Assembly (NCBI RefSeq): GCF_016234775.1
Contig: NZ_JACRAH010000050.1
Coordinates: 1-64,000, forward strand
Direction of reading: 5' to 3'
Length of the DNA stretch: 64,000 nucleotides
From: Aquabacterium sp.
Lineage (GTDB): Bacteria; Pseudomonadota; Gammaproteobacteria; Burkholderiales; Burkholderiaceae_C
Part shown: positions 1 through 8,421 of the stretch, in pieces
Position numbering within the stretch: position 1 is the first letter of the stretch
Layout of the letters: every line of letters begins with the position of its first letter
Translations under genes and position numbers: made by a program
The notes under the pieces: generated by a model
Database searches by the model: none
What the model was told of the DNA's origin: nothing
Seen by the model: the letters and a program-made list of their open reading frames with translations, nothing else

Positions 1-2188
1 CCTCGACCTTCTTCTTGCCCATCGCGCGGCGCAGCATGTCGGCGCCGCCGAGCGAGTAGCCCCCCACCTTCTGGGCCACCTGCATCACCTGCTCCTGGTA
101 GACCATGATGCCGTAGGTCTCCTTGAGCACGGACTCCATCAGCGGGTGCGGATAGTCCACCTCTTCACGCCCGTGCTTGCGGGCACAGAACGAGGGGATC
201 AGGTCCATCGGACCTGGTCGGTACAGCGCCACCAGCGCAATGATGTCCTCGAAGACGCTGGGCTTGGCGTCTCGCAGCATGCCCTGCATCCCGCGGGATT
301 CAAGCTGGAACACGGCCACGGTCTTGCCTTCTGACAGCAGCCGGTAGGCGGCGGCGTCATCGAGCGGGATCTTGGCGAAATCGAAGTCCTTCTGATCCGG
401 GTGGCGCGCAACGATGTAGTCCTTGGCCAGCTCCAGAATGGTCAGCGTGGCCAGGCCCAGGAAGTCAAACTTCACCAGGCCGATGGCCTCGACGTCATCC
501 TTGTCGTACTGGCTCACGGCCGAGTCGCTGCCGGGCTGCATGTACAGCGGGCAGAAGTCGGTGATCTTGCCCGGCGCGATCAGCACACCCCCGGCGTGCA
601 TGCCGATGTTGCGCACCATGCCTTCCACGCGCATGGCGAGTTCGAGCAGCGAGGCCACTTCTTCTTCGGCCTTCTCGCGCTCCTCCAGCTCGGGCGCTTC
701 CTTGCGGGCGTAGATGATGCCGGGATCAGGCTCGGCCGGCACCCTGGCCAGCGTCACGCTCTTGCCCGGAGGCGCCGGGATCAGCTTGGCGATGCTGTCC
801 ACATGGCCATAGCCCATGCCCAGCACGCGACCCACGTCACGCAGCGCGGCCTTGGCGGCCATGGTGCCGAAGGTGGCGATCTGCGAGACGGCGTCGCGGC
901 CGTAACGGTCCTTCACGTAGTCAATGACGCGGTCGCGGTTGCCCTGGCAGAAGTCGATGTCGAAGTCAGGCATCGACACCCGTTCGGGGTTCAGGAAGCG
1001 CTCGAACAGCAGGTTGTACTTGAGCGGGTCCAGGTCCGTGATCTTGAGCGCGTAAGCCACCAGCGAGCCGGCACCGGAGCCCCGGCCCGGGCCCACAGGG
1101 CAGCCGTTGTTCTTGGCCCAGTTGATGAAGTCCTGCACGATCAGGAAGTAACCAGGGAAGCCCATGTTCAAGATCGTGTTGATCTCGAAGTCCAGGCGCT
1201 CGACATAGGTGGGGCGCTGCTTCTCTCGCTCGGCCTCATCAGGAAAGAGGTGAATGAGGCGCTCGTTCAAGCCTTCGTGCGACAGCTCGCGGAAGTAGTC
1301 CGCCATCGGCTGGGGCTCACCCTTGTGTGGCCCATCGGTCATGATGGGCGTAGGGAAGTTGGGCAGCTGTGGCTTGCCCAGCACCAGGGTCAGCGAGCAA
1401 CGGCGGGCAATGGCCAGCGTGTTGGTGATGGCCGAAGGGATGTCGGCAAACAAGGCGGCCATCTCGGCCGTGGTCTTGAAGTGCTGATCGCGCGTGAAGC
1501 GCTTGACACGCTTGGGGTTGCCCAGGGTCTCGCCTTCGGCGATGCAGGTGCGTGCCTCGTGCGCCTGAAAGTCATCAGGCTCCTGGAACTGGATGGGATG
1601 AGTGGCCACCACGGGCAGCTGCAGGCGCGCGGCCAGGGGCACGGCATCGCGGATGTAGGGCTCGTTGGTGCTGTGCCCGGCGCGTTGCAGTTCGATGTAG
1701 AAGCGCTTGGGGAAGGTCTCGGCCAGCTTGCGGGCCTGGGCCTCGGCCTTGGCCACATCACCCATCAACAAGGCCTGCCCCACCATGCCCATTTCGGCAC
1801 CTGACAGGCAGATCAAGCCTTCGTTGTTGGCAGCCAGGGAGGCCCAATGCACCCAGGCGTGCGAGCGCTGCCCCGGCGCCGTCCAGGCCTCGCCCAGCAG
1901 TTCACACAGGCGCAGATAGCCCTTGCGGTTCTGGATCAGCAGCAAGAGGCGGGTTGGGGCCTTGCCGGCATCATCAGGCTCCACCCACACATCGGCACCG
2001 ATGATGGGTTGAACGCCCTTCTTCTGCGCGCTTTTGTAGAGTTTGAGCGCCCCGAACAGGTTGCTCAGGTCGGTCACCGCGACCGCAGGCTGGTTATCCT
2101 TGGCCGCAGCCTTGACCAGGTCGTCGATGCGGACGGTACCGTCAACGACTGAAAATTCGGTGTGGGAGCGCAGGTGTACGAAAGGCAT
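1..2188 (-). CDS. dnaE: DNA polymerase III subunit alpha (5' part, runs off the window)
   Basis: This is the catalytic subunit of the replicative DNA polymerase III holoenzyme. The reading frame starts at the ATG complementary to 2186-2188 with MPFVHLRSHTEFSVVDGT, the typical start of the N-terminal PHP domain. It stays open for about 729 codons to the window edge, so the C-terminal third or more (rest of the polymerase domain, helix-hairpin-helix, OB fold) is missing. The metal-binding active-site motif PDFDIDFCQGNRDRV lies near residues 404-418, which matches the position of the catalytic Asp pair around residues 401-403 in E. coli. Long open frames on the opposite strand are shadows of this gene. 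The next gene on this strand, an AraC regulator, ends 31 bases upstream of the start. Confidence 0.97.
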   Translation of the reverse strand, partial: MPFVHLRSHTEFSVVDGTVRIDDLVKAAAKDNQPAVAVTDLSNLFGALKLYKSAQKKGVQPIIGADVWVEPDDAGKAPTRLLLLIQNRKGYLRLCELLGEAWTAPGQRSHAWVHWASLAANNEGLICLSGAEMGMVGQALLMGDVAKAEAQARKLAETFPKRFYIELQRAGHSTNEPYIRDAVPLAARLQLPVVATHPIQFQEPDDFQAHEARTCIAEGETLGNPKRVKRFTRDQHFKTTAEMAALFADIPSAITNTLAIARRCSLTLVLGKPQLPNFPTPIMTDGPHKGEPQPMADYFRELSHEGLNERLIHLFPDEAEREKQRPTYVERLDFEINTILNMGFPGYFLIVQDFINWAKNNGCPVGPGRGSGAGSLVAYALKITDLDPLKYNLLFERFLNPERVSMPDFDIDFCQGNRDRVIDYVKDRYGRDAVSQIATFGTMAAKAALRDVGRVLGMGYGHVDSIAKLIPAPPGKSVTLARVPAEPDPGIIYARKEAPELEEREKAEEEVASLLELAMRVEGMVRNIGMHAGGVLIAPGKITDFCPLYMQPGSDSAVSQYDKDDVEAIGLVKFDFLGLATLTILELAKDYIVARHPDQKDFDFAKIPLDDAAAYRLLSEGKTVAVFQLESRGMQGMLRDAKPSVFEDIIALVALYRPGPMDLIPSFCARKHGREEVDYPHPLMESVLKETYGIMVYQEQVMQVAQKVGGYSLGGADMLRRAMGKKKVE

Positions 2189-2219
2189 CCGGGCATTGTA
2201 AGAAGCCCCGGCCCTGGAT

Positions 2220-3266
2220 TCAGGCAGATGGCGCGTCAACGGCCTTCTGATCTACCCTGGCTTGCCGGAAATCACGCGGCGTGACGCCCAACCAACGCCT
2301 GAAGGTCCGGCTGAAGTTGGAGGTGTCCTGATATCCGAGTTTCTCCGCGACAGCCTCTACGCTCAAGCCCGTATGAACGAGCAACCAGCAGGCGAGCTCC
2401 TCCCGCACGCCATCCAGCAATCGCTGGTAGGTCATACCCTCTTCGCGCAAATGGCGAATGAGCGTGCGCACGGACACGTGCTCCATCTCTGCCATTTGCT
2501 CCAAAGATGGATAACTGCCATCACAACCGAGCAAGCGACGCTGAACGCGCGTGGTCACCGTCCCCAGTTGGATCTGACTGAGCTGGCGTTCGCAGTCACG
2601 CAGTGCCGTGCGATAAGCCTCCGGATCAGGCGCCAAGCTGGGGCAGGTGAGCAAATCGGGCGGCATCTCGATGCGAAGCTGCTCTGAACCAAACTCGCTT
2701 TGCGGACAGAAGTCCCGGTAGTGCTGCGCCCAGAGCGGCTCCGCAAAAGGCCAATGAATGGTGATGCGTCCCAGCAGGTCCTGCCCGGTGATGGTTTCCA
2801 TCAGGCGCAACAAACCTGCCGCAATGTGGCCGATCAGGTATTCACGGACCTCAGGTGCCGAGATCACCTCGGTCAAGGTGATCGCAAAGCCACCACGCGT
2901 GTCGACATCAAAACGCCCCAGACGCTGACGCACATCGGCAAAGCGCTGCAGCAGCATCATCACTTCACCCACATTGCTGGCGGCCATGCCGGCATAGCCC
3001 ACCGCCCCATGCGCGGACAACTGCGTGGTCTGACCAACCGCCAGGCCCAGCCAGGGGCATTGGGTCAACTCGATGGCCCGCACGATCAGACGGCGCGCCT
3101 GCTCGAAGCTCAGAAACAGGTTGCTGCCATGCAGCTCCGCCCAGTTCAGGCGCGTGCCTTGCAGGATCTCTTCTTCGGAGAAGCCGCGACGCCGCAGCTC
3201 CGCACAGATCAGGCGCGCGTAAACCGGATGCATGGACGGCTTGAGCCAATCTACTGGCGCATGCAT
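2220..3266 (-). CDS. AraC-family transcriptional regulator next to alkB
   Basis: A 348-residue AraC/XylS regulator. The N-terminal two thirds resemble the arabinose-binding-like domain (PF12625 type) of OruR/ArgR-like regulators. The C-terminal ~100 residues form the AraC helix-turn-helix pair, with the second-helix region SVEAVAEKLGYQDTSNFSR and the ending FRRWLGVTPRDFR. I chose the ATG at 3266 (MHAPVDWLKPSMHPVYA) because an AAAGGA ribosome site sits just before it; a longer frame to 3365 would run across the promoter region. It is divergent from alkB with a 126-base gap, so it probably controls alkB in response to a hydrocarbon or product. The inducer cannot be read from sequence. Confidence 0.9.
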   Translation of the reverse strand: MHAPVDWLKPSMHPVYARLICAELRRRGFSEEEILQGTRLNWAELHGSNLFLSFEQARRLIVRAIELTQCPWLGLAVGQTTQLSAHGAVGYAGMAASNVGEVMMLLQRFADVRQRLGRFDVDTRGGFAITLTEVISAPEVREYLIGHIAAGLLRLMETITGQDLLGRITIHWPFAEPLWAQHYRDFCPQSEFGSEQLRIEMPPDLLTCPSLAPDPEAYRTALRDCERQLSQIQLGTVTTRVQRRLLGCDGSYPSLEQMAEMEHVSVRTLIRHLREEGMTYQRLLDGVREELACWLLVHTGLSVEAVAEKLGYQDTSNFSRTFRRWLGVTPRDFRQARVDQKAVDAPSA

Positions 3267-3392
3267 GTCAGTCCTTTCGTGCCGGGTGCGCGTGTCACCA
3301 AATGACGATATTCTGCCAGCACAAGCGGTGTCGCGTCGAGGACGAAAAACGCACAGTCTCGTCATGGTTCAAGGAACTGAGGAGACACATCA
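3267..3392. promoter_or_regulatory. Divergent promoter region between the AraC regulator and alkB
   Basis: This 126-base gap must hold both promoters. A partial inverted repeat, GTCA-5 bases-TGAC, lies at 3294-3306 and is a weak operator candidate. I see no convincing -35/-10 pair for alkB. The alkB ribosome site GAGGAG is clear just before 3393. Confidence 0.4.
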
Positions 3393-4601
3393 ATGAGTAC
3401 CGTTCTGCCCTTGCATGCGCAAGACCCCGCCAGCTACCGTGACCGCAAGAAAGCCATGTGGCTGCTGTCGGTGATGGCACCTGCCGCTGTTGTGATCGGC
3501 CCCGTGGCTTATCTGCAGGGCTACACCCACCCCCTGTGGTTCTTCGCCAGCCTCATCGCGTTCTACATCGGCATCCCGCTGATGGACGCCATCATGGGCG
3601 AAGACCTGAGCAATCCGCCCGAAGCCGCCGTGCCCCGCCTGGAGGCTGATGGCTACTACCGCTGGATCAACTATGCCGTGGTGCCGGTGCTATGGTGCAG
3701 CCTGCTGTTCAACGTGGTCTTCCTGGCTACGCACGACCTGCCCTGGTACAGCTGGCTGGCCACCACCATCGTCACCGGCTCCATGCTGGGCTTTGGCCTG
3801 AACCTGAGCCACGAACTGGGCCACAAGAAGGACTGGATCGGCCGCAAGATGGGCCTGTTCAATTCGGCGCTCGGCGGCTACGGTCACTTCTCGATCGAGC
3901 ACAACCGCGGTCACCATCGCCATGTGGCCACGCCGGAAGATCCGGCATCGTCCAAGATGGGCGAGACGATCTACCGCTTCATGTTCCGTGAACTGCCAGG
4001 CGCCTTCTTCCGCGCCTGGGACCTGGAAACCGAGCGCCTCGATCGCCTTGGCAAATCCGTCTGGAGCATCGACAACGAGATCGTGCAAGCCGGCCTGGTC
4101 ACTGCCTTGCTGTATGGTGGCCTGACATGGGCCTTCGGCACGCAGATGATCCCTATCCTGGCTGTCGTGGCCTTCTGGGGCGCCTTCCAGCTGACCTCGG
4201 CCAACTACATCGAACACTATGGCCTGTCGCGTCTGAAGAAGGCCGATGGTCGATACGAGCACTGCCAGCCGCACCACTCTTGGAACAGCAACCACATCGT
4301 GTCCAACCTGGTCGTGTTTCATCTGCAGCGCCACTCGGATCACCACGCCAACCCGACCCGCAGCTACCAGTCCCTGCGCAACTTCCCTGAACTGCCCACC
4401 CTGCCCTCCGGCTACTTCGGCATGTTCCTGGCCGCCTATGTGCCACCGATCTGGTTTGCCGTGATGGACAAGCGCGTGATTGCCGCCACCGGTGGTGAGG
4501 TGGACCGCATCAACTTCCTGCCAGCCAAGCGCGCCAAGCTGATGCGCCAGTTCGGTCTGAAGGAATCAAGTGCTGGCCAGGCCGCTGCCAAGCAAGCCTG
4601 A
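3393..4601 (+). CDS. alkB: Alkane 1-monooxygenase (AlkB-type, integral membrane)
   Basis: A 402-residue membrane non-heme diiron alkane hydroxylase that oxidises the terminal carbon of n-alkanes with electrons from rubredoxin. All diagnostic motifs are present: HELGHK at 140-145, EHNRGHH at 169-175, NYIEHYG at 271-277 and LQRHSDHHA at 311-319. Hydrophobic segments occupy about residues 22-65, 90-140 and 230-270. There is no fused C-terminal rubredoxin and no rubredoxin gene nearby, so its electron donor must be encoded elsewhere. The position equivalent to Trp55 of the Pseudomonas GPo1 enzyme is Phe57 by my alignment. A GAGGAG ribosome site precedes the ATG. It is divergent from the AraC regulator and convergent with the HD hydrolase. 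Confidence 0.97.
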   Translation: MSTVLPLHAQDPASYRDRKKAMWLLSVMAPAAVVIGPVAYLQGYTHPLWFFASLIAFYIGIPLMDAIMGEDLSNPPEAAVPRLEADGYYRWINYAVVPVLWCSLLFNVVFLATHDLPWYSWLATTIVTGSMLGFGLNLSHELGHKKDWIGRKMGLFNSALGGYGHFSIEHNRGHHRHVATPEDPASSKMGETIYRFMFRELPGAFFRAWDLETERLDRLGKSVWSIDNEIVQAGLVTALLYGGLTWAFGTQMIPILAVVAFWGAFQLTSANYIEHYGLSRLKKADGRYEHCQPHHSWNSNHIVSNLVVFHLQRHSDHHANPTRSYQSLRNFPELPTLPSGYFGMFLAAYVPPIWFAVMDKRVIAATGGEVDRINFLPAKRAKLMRQFGLKESSAGQAAAKQA

Positions 4602-4637
4602 TCACCCGGGCATTCACGCCTGACGCCGCGTTGATGG

Positions 4638-5207
4638 TCAAGCCGTCAGCGTGGCGATTTCACGTTGCAGGTTGGCGCGGGCCTGGTCTTCCCACAGTGC
4701 CTGCAAGGCTGGGGTGAAATAGACCTGAGGCCGATCCACAAAGGCTTGCAGGACCTTGGCCCGCCCCGCCTTGTAAGCCTGTTCGGGCACCCAGTTGTAC
4801 TCCTGGGCAACCTGCCCGGCATAGCGGTCATACGCGTCAGGAGACGCAGCCAGGATGCCCAGATCCAGATCGAGGAACACCGCCGTGTCCGTGTCGCCAT
4901 CGGTCCACTCATGGCGATGCGTGGCGCGTACCTTGCGCTGCACCGAGTCGATCAGGGCTGGCGAAGCACCGGCTTGCGCCAGCATGTCGCCGGCCAGCAA
5001 GGCACTGCGTTCTTCGTTGTCGTGCTGGTGGGTGTCATACACCGCATCGTGGAACCAGATCGCCAGCATCACGGCCTGGTGATCCCGGATGAGATCCCGA
5101 TGCGCCAGTTGCCCTTGCAGCAAGGCCTCGATATGGGCCATGCCGTGATAGGCACGATGGGGCTCTTCGTAGCGCTGGGTCAGTTGCTGGCGGATGGCTT
5201 CAAGCAT
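4638..5207 (-). CDS. Predicted HD-superfamily metal-dependent phosphohydrolase
   Basis: A 189-residue protein with the HD pattern: YHGMAHIE near residues 20-27 and AIWFHDAVYDT near 49-59 supply the His and His-Asp metal ligands, followed by conserved NEERSA. The ending with RPQVYFTP and a run of ARANL is typical of a small uncharacterised family often annotated as N-methyl-D-aspartate receptor NMDAR2C subunit-like or HD-domain protein. The substrate is unknown. It lies between alkB and the TetR gene, 30 bases downstream of the TetR stop on the same strand, so it may be co-transcribed with TetR. No signal peptide or membrane segment is seen. Confidence 0.8.
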   Translation of the reverse strand: MLEAIRQQLTQRYEEPHRAYHGMAHIEALLQGQLAHRDLIRDHQAVMLAIWFHDAVYDTHQHDNEERSALLAGDMLAQAGASPALIDSVQRKVRATHRHEWTDGDTDTAVFLDLDLGILAASPDAYDRYAGQVAQEYNWVPEQAYKAGRAKVLQAFVDRPQVYFTPALQALWEDQARANLQREIATLTA

Positions 5208-5237
5208 GCCGCCACCATAGCAGGCCTGGCTACAGGT

Positions 5238-5906
5238 TCAAGCCCGCCTGGGCGCCGCCCCCACCAGGGACAACAAGCCTTGATACGGCAGCAGATTGGT
5301 CTTGACCACTTTGTCGATGGGTTCGGCAAAGCCGTCCTGCATCCAGCGTGAGGCCAGCAGCACGTTCAGGCCGATCATGCCGTCGGCCAGCAGATCCAGG
5401 TTGATCTCGTCGGCGCGTTCTTTGGGCACCAGCAGGTGCAGGTGCTGACGCATCATGGTGGAGTAGTCACGCGCGGTGGCCCCGCTCATGGCGGCCACTT
5501 CGTCATTCACGCCCAGTGAATCCACCAGCATCACGCGGCCACGGCGGGGGTCGTCGCGGATGAACTCCAGGAACACGCGCATGGCGGGCTCCAGCATGCC
5601 CAGCGGCGTCTGCTCGGCCTGTTTGATCGACGCGAGCGTCAAGTCCATCAACTGCGCGCGCAGTTCGGCGTAGGTGGCCAGGAAAAGCTGCGGCAAGGTC
5701 TTGAAGGATTCGTAGAAGTAGCGCTCCGTCAAGTGCGCCGCCACGCAGACCTCGCGCACGGTCGTGGCGTGAAAGCCTTTGGTCCCGAACACCTCCAGCG
5801 CGCCCTCGATGAGCTTGGCACGCCGAAGGCGCTGGCGCTCTTCGGGCAGGACGCCGCCATAGCGGCGCTTGTTCGGGGGGGAGGAGTCGGAAATGGCTGC
5901 GTCCAT
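5238..5906 (-). CDS. TetR-family regulator divergent from the BVMO operon
   Basis: A 222-residue TetR-type repressor. The N-terminal helix-turn-helix is clear: AKLIEGALEVFGTKGFHATT, then VREVCVAAHLTERYFYESF, near residues 30-70. The ligand-binding part is divergent, as usual. I chose the ATG at 5906 (MDAAISDSSPPNKRRYG); the longer frame to 5966 would cover the operators and promoter. It sits head to head with the Baeyer-Villiger monooxygenase operon, separated by 90 bases that hold perfect inverted repeats overlapping the promoter. Repression of both transcription units, relieved by a ketone or related ligand, is inferred from this layout. Confidence 0.9.
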   Translation of the reverse strand: MDAAISDSSPPNKRRYGGVLPEERQRLRRAKLIEGALEVFGTKGFHATTVREVCVAAHLTERYFYESFKTLPQLFLATYAELRAQLMDLTLASIKQAEQTPLGMLEPAMRVFLEFIRDDPRRGRVMLVDSLGVNDEVAAMSGATARDYSTMMRQHLHLLVPKERADEINLDLLADGMIGLNVLLASRWMQDGFAEPIDKVVKTNLLPYQGLLSLVGAAPRRA

Positions 5907-5919
5907 AGGAATCCCTATA

Positions 5920-5965
5920 TTGACATGGATCATTGTCAAAGATATTCTGACAAGAATCCTTGTCA
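5920..5965 (+). promoter_or_regulatory. BVMO promoter with overlapping TetR operators
   Basis: A sigma70-like promoter reads toward the BVMO gene: TTGACA at 5920-5925, 17-base spacer, TATTCT at 5943-5948. Two inverted repeats overlap it. One is TGACA-8-TGTCA at 5921-5938. The other is TGACAAG-AATC-CTTGTCA at 5948-5965, with perfect 7-base arms. Both share the half-site TGACA. Bound TetR would cover the -35, the -10 and the likely transcription start. Confidence 0.8.
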
Positions 5966-5996
5966 CAAATCAAGGTGTTTTCACTTTGATCGCCAC

Positions 5997-7511
5997 ATGA
6001 AGCCAAACGAATTCAAACCAGCGGCCACAGCCAGTCAGAACCCTGGCACGGGCATCGAACGCCACCGCATCATCGTTGTCGGAACCGGATTTTCGGGCCT
6101 GTGCATGGGCGTGAAACTCCGTGAAAACGGCGAGGACGACTTTGTGTTGCTGGAGCGCGCCAGCGACGTGGGCGGCACCTGGCGTGACAACACCTACCCC
6201 GGTTGCGCCTGCGACGTGGAGTCGCACCTGTACTCCTTCTCGTTCGAGCCCAACCCGAACTGGTCGCGCATGTACGCGCCACAGCCCGAGATCTACGCCT
6301 ACCTCAAGCACGTCGCCACCAAGTACGACCTGCTGCGCCACATCCGCTTCCACGCCAACATCACGTCCTCGCGCTATGACGAGGCCCGCAAGGTGTGGAC
6401 CGTCCAGGCCGAAGACGGCCGCGTGTTCGAAGCCGATGTGCTGGTCTCCGGTATGGGGGGCCTGAGCAACCCGGCCATCCCCGACCTCAAAGGCCTGGAC
6501 AGCTTCGAGGGCACCACCTTCCACTCCGCCACCTGGCGCCACGACTACGACCTGACCGGCAAGCGCGTAGCCGTGATTGGCAGCGGTGCCAGCGCCATCC
6601 AGTTCGTGCCGGCGATTGCGCCCAAGGTGGATCACCTCACCTATTTCCAGCGCACCCCGCCCTGGGTCGTGCCCAAGATGGACCGCCCCATCAAGCCGGA
6701 AGAAAAGGCCGACTTTGCAGCCAACCCCTGGCGCCAGAAGATCGCCCGTACCAAGCTGTACTGGACGCTGGAAGCCCGCTTCCTGGCCTTCAAGTTCAAG
6801 CCCGAGTGGATGAAGCTGGTGGCCAAGGTGGGCAAACACAAGATCGCCCAGGCCATCAAGGACCCGGCCCTGCGCGCCAAGCTCACGCCCGACTACACCC
6901 CCGGCTGCAAGCGCCTGCTGATCTCCAACAACTACTACCCCGCGCTGGCTCGGACCAATGTGGAGGTCGTGACCGATGGCATCCAGGCCATCACGCCCCG
7001 CGGCGTGCGCACCCAGGACGGCCGCGAGCACGAGGTGGACGCCATCATCTTCGGCACCGGCTTCAAGGTGCAGGACCCGATCCCGCCCAAGGCCGTGTTC
7101 GGCAAGGGTGGTGCCGACCTGGCGGATGTGTGGAAGCAAGGCGCCGAGGCCTATATGGGCATGTCCGTGGCAGGCTTCCCCAACTTCTTCATGCTGATGG
7201 GGCCCAACACCGGCCTGGGTCACAACTCCATGGTCTTCATGATCGAATCGCAGGCGCACTACATCGTCGAGGCGATCAAGACCATGAAAGAGCGCCGCAT
7301 CAAGGCGCTGGAAGTCAAGCCACAGGCCCAGCAGCGCTTTGTGGACGACGTGCAGGCCGATCTCAAGAAGACCGTGTGGAACTCCGGCTGCAAGAGCTGG
7401 TACCTCGACGACAAGGGGCGCAACACGACCCTGTGGCCCGGGTTTACATTTGCCTACCGTTTGAAGACCCGTCGTTTCAATCTCAACACCTACAACACCG
7501 AGCGAGCATGA
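5997..7511 (+). CDS. Flavin-containing Baeyer-Villiger monooxygenase
   Basis: A 504-residue FAD- and NADPH-dependent type I Baeyer-Villiger monooxygenase, which turns ketones into esters or lactones using O2. The FAD-binding motif GTGFSG lies at 29-34. The family fingerprint FxGxxxHxxxW is present as FEGTTFHSATW at 170-180. The second Rossmann motif GSGASA lies at 195-200. The start is the ATG at 5997 (MKPNEFKPAAT), downstream of the promoter and operators; an upstream open frame crosses the regulatory region. Its stop overlaps the start of the esterase gene, which fits a coupled pathway in which the esterase cleaves the ester product. The substrate, linear, cyclic or steroidal, cannot be decided here. 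Confidence 0.93.
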   Translation: MKPNEFKPAATASQNPGTGIERHRIIVVGTGFSGLCMGVKLRENGEDDFVLLERASDVGGTWRDNTYPGCACDVESHLYSFSFEPNPNWSRMYAPQPEIYAYLKHVATKYDLLRHIRFHANITSSRYDEARKVWTVQAEDGRVFEADVLVSGMGGLSNPAIPDLKGLDSFEGTTFHSATWRHDYDLTGKRVAVIGSGASAIQFVPAIAPKVDHLTYFQRTPPWVVPKMDRPIKPEEKADFAANPWRQKIARTKLYWTLEARFLAFKFKPEWMKLVAKVGKHKIAQAIKDPALRAKLTPDYTPGCKRLLISNNYYPALARTNVEVVTDGIQAITPRGVRTQDGREHEVDAIIFGTGFKVQDPIPPKAVFGKGGADLADVWKQGAEAYMGMSVAGFPNFFMLMGPNTGLGHNSMVFMIESQAHYIVEAIKTMKERRIKALEVKPQAQQRFVDDVQADLKKTVWNSGCKSWYLDDKGRNTTLWPGFTFAYRLKTRRFNLNTYNTERA

Positions 7512-8410
7512 GCATCCAATCCATCATTGCCAACATGGTTCTGCGCCATCAGTTCAAGCGCGCCGGTCGCGGCCCCTTGAACGTGCAGAAGGCGCGCCAC
7601 ATGGTCAACAAGGTGGCCAAACGCAACCCGCCGCCCCCCAAGAGCATCAAGCACACGCCGGTGGCGGCTCAACCAGCCAACTCGCTGTGCTCGGCAGAAT
7701 GGTTGAGCGTGGCTGCGCCTAAGCGCACGGTGCTGTACTTCCACGGCGGCGGCTATTTCTTCTGCGGCCTGGAAACGCACCGTCCCACCTGCGCCTACCT
7801 GGCCCGCACGGCCGAAGCCCAGGTGTTGTCGGTGGACTACCGCATGGCGCCGGAAAACGTCTTCCCCGCTGCCGTGGACGATGCTGTGGCCTGGTGGAAG
7901 GAGCTGCTCAACAAGGGCATCGACCCGAAATCCGTGGTGTTCGGTGGCGACTCCGCCGGCGGCGGCCTGGCGCTGGCCTGCATGCTGGCCTCGCGCGACC
8001 AAGGTCTGCCGCTGCCGGCTGGCGCCGTGCTGTTCTCACCCTGGAGCGACCTGACCTGCTCAGGCGACACCATGAAGTCCCTCGCCGATGTGGACGTGAT
8101 GTTCAACCCCGAATCCCTGCCGGAGGCCGCTGCGCTGTACCTGAACGGCAAGCCCGCCAACACGCCGCTGGCCTCGCCGCTGTTTGCCGATCTCAAGGGC
8201 CTGCCGCCTTTGATGATCCACGCCAGCAAGCACGAGATCCTGCTGGCCGACTCCACCCGTCTGCACGAACGCGCCCAGCAACAGGGCGTCAAGAGCGAGC
8301 TGCACCTCAAGGCCAAGATGCCCCATGTGTGGCCCACGATGGTGATGCTGCCTGAAGCACGCCAGACCCTGAAAGAATGCGGCGCCTTCATCGCCCGCGT
8401 CACCCGCTGA
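7508..8410 (+). CDS. HSL-family alpha/beta hydrolase (esterase)
   Basis: A 300-residue esterase of the hormone-sensitive-lipase family. It has the oxyanion-hole motif HGGG at 79-82, the nucleophile elbow GGDSAGG with Ser149, a likely acidic residue Glu243 in HEILLADS, and His273 in MPHVW. The ATG overlaps the BVMO stop codon (ATGA), so translation is coupled. Hydrolysis of the ester or lactone made by the BVMO is the natural role in this operon, but that is inferred from position. No signal peptide is seen, so it is probably cytoplasmic. The larger open frame starting upstream is a shadow of the BVMO gene. Confidence 0.92.
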   Translation: MSIQSIIANMVLRHQFKRAGRGPLNVQKARHMVNKVAKRNPPPPKSIKHTPVAAQPANSLCSAEWLSVAAPKRTVLYFHGGGYFFCGLETHRPTCAYLARTAEAQVLSVDYRMAPENVFPAAVDDAVAWWKELLNKGIDPKSVVFGGDSAGGGLALACMLASRDQGLPLPAGAVLFSPWSDLTCSGDTMKSLADVDVMFNPESLPEAAALYLNGKPANTPLASPLFADLKGLPPLMIHASKHEILLADSTRLHERAQQQGVKSELHLKAKMPHVWPTMVMLPEARQTLKECGAFIARVTR

Positions 8411-8421
8411 GGAGCCACCAC

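Noticed and set aside
401-1804. 467-codon open frame on the plus strand, and its shorter plus-strand relatives
   Set aside because: It lies opposite dnaE, whose minus-strand frame carries the PHP start and the PDFDIDFC active site. The plus-strand product is a His/Gly/Leu-rich shadow typical of GC-rich antisense frames.
3267-3392. A specific -35/-10 pair for alkB
   Set aside because: No pair with acceptable spacing was found; AraC-activated promoters often lack a good -35, so I made no precise call.
5970-7259. 429-codon open frame on the minus strand
   Set aside because: It is antisense to the BVMO gene, whose plus frame has all cofactor motifs. The translated product has no recognisable domain.
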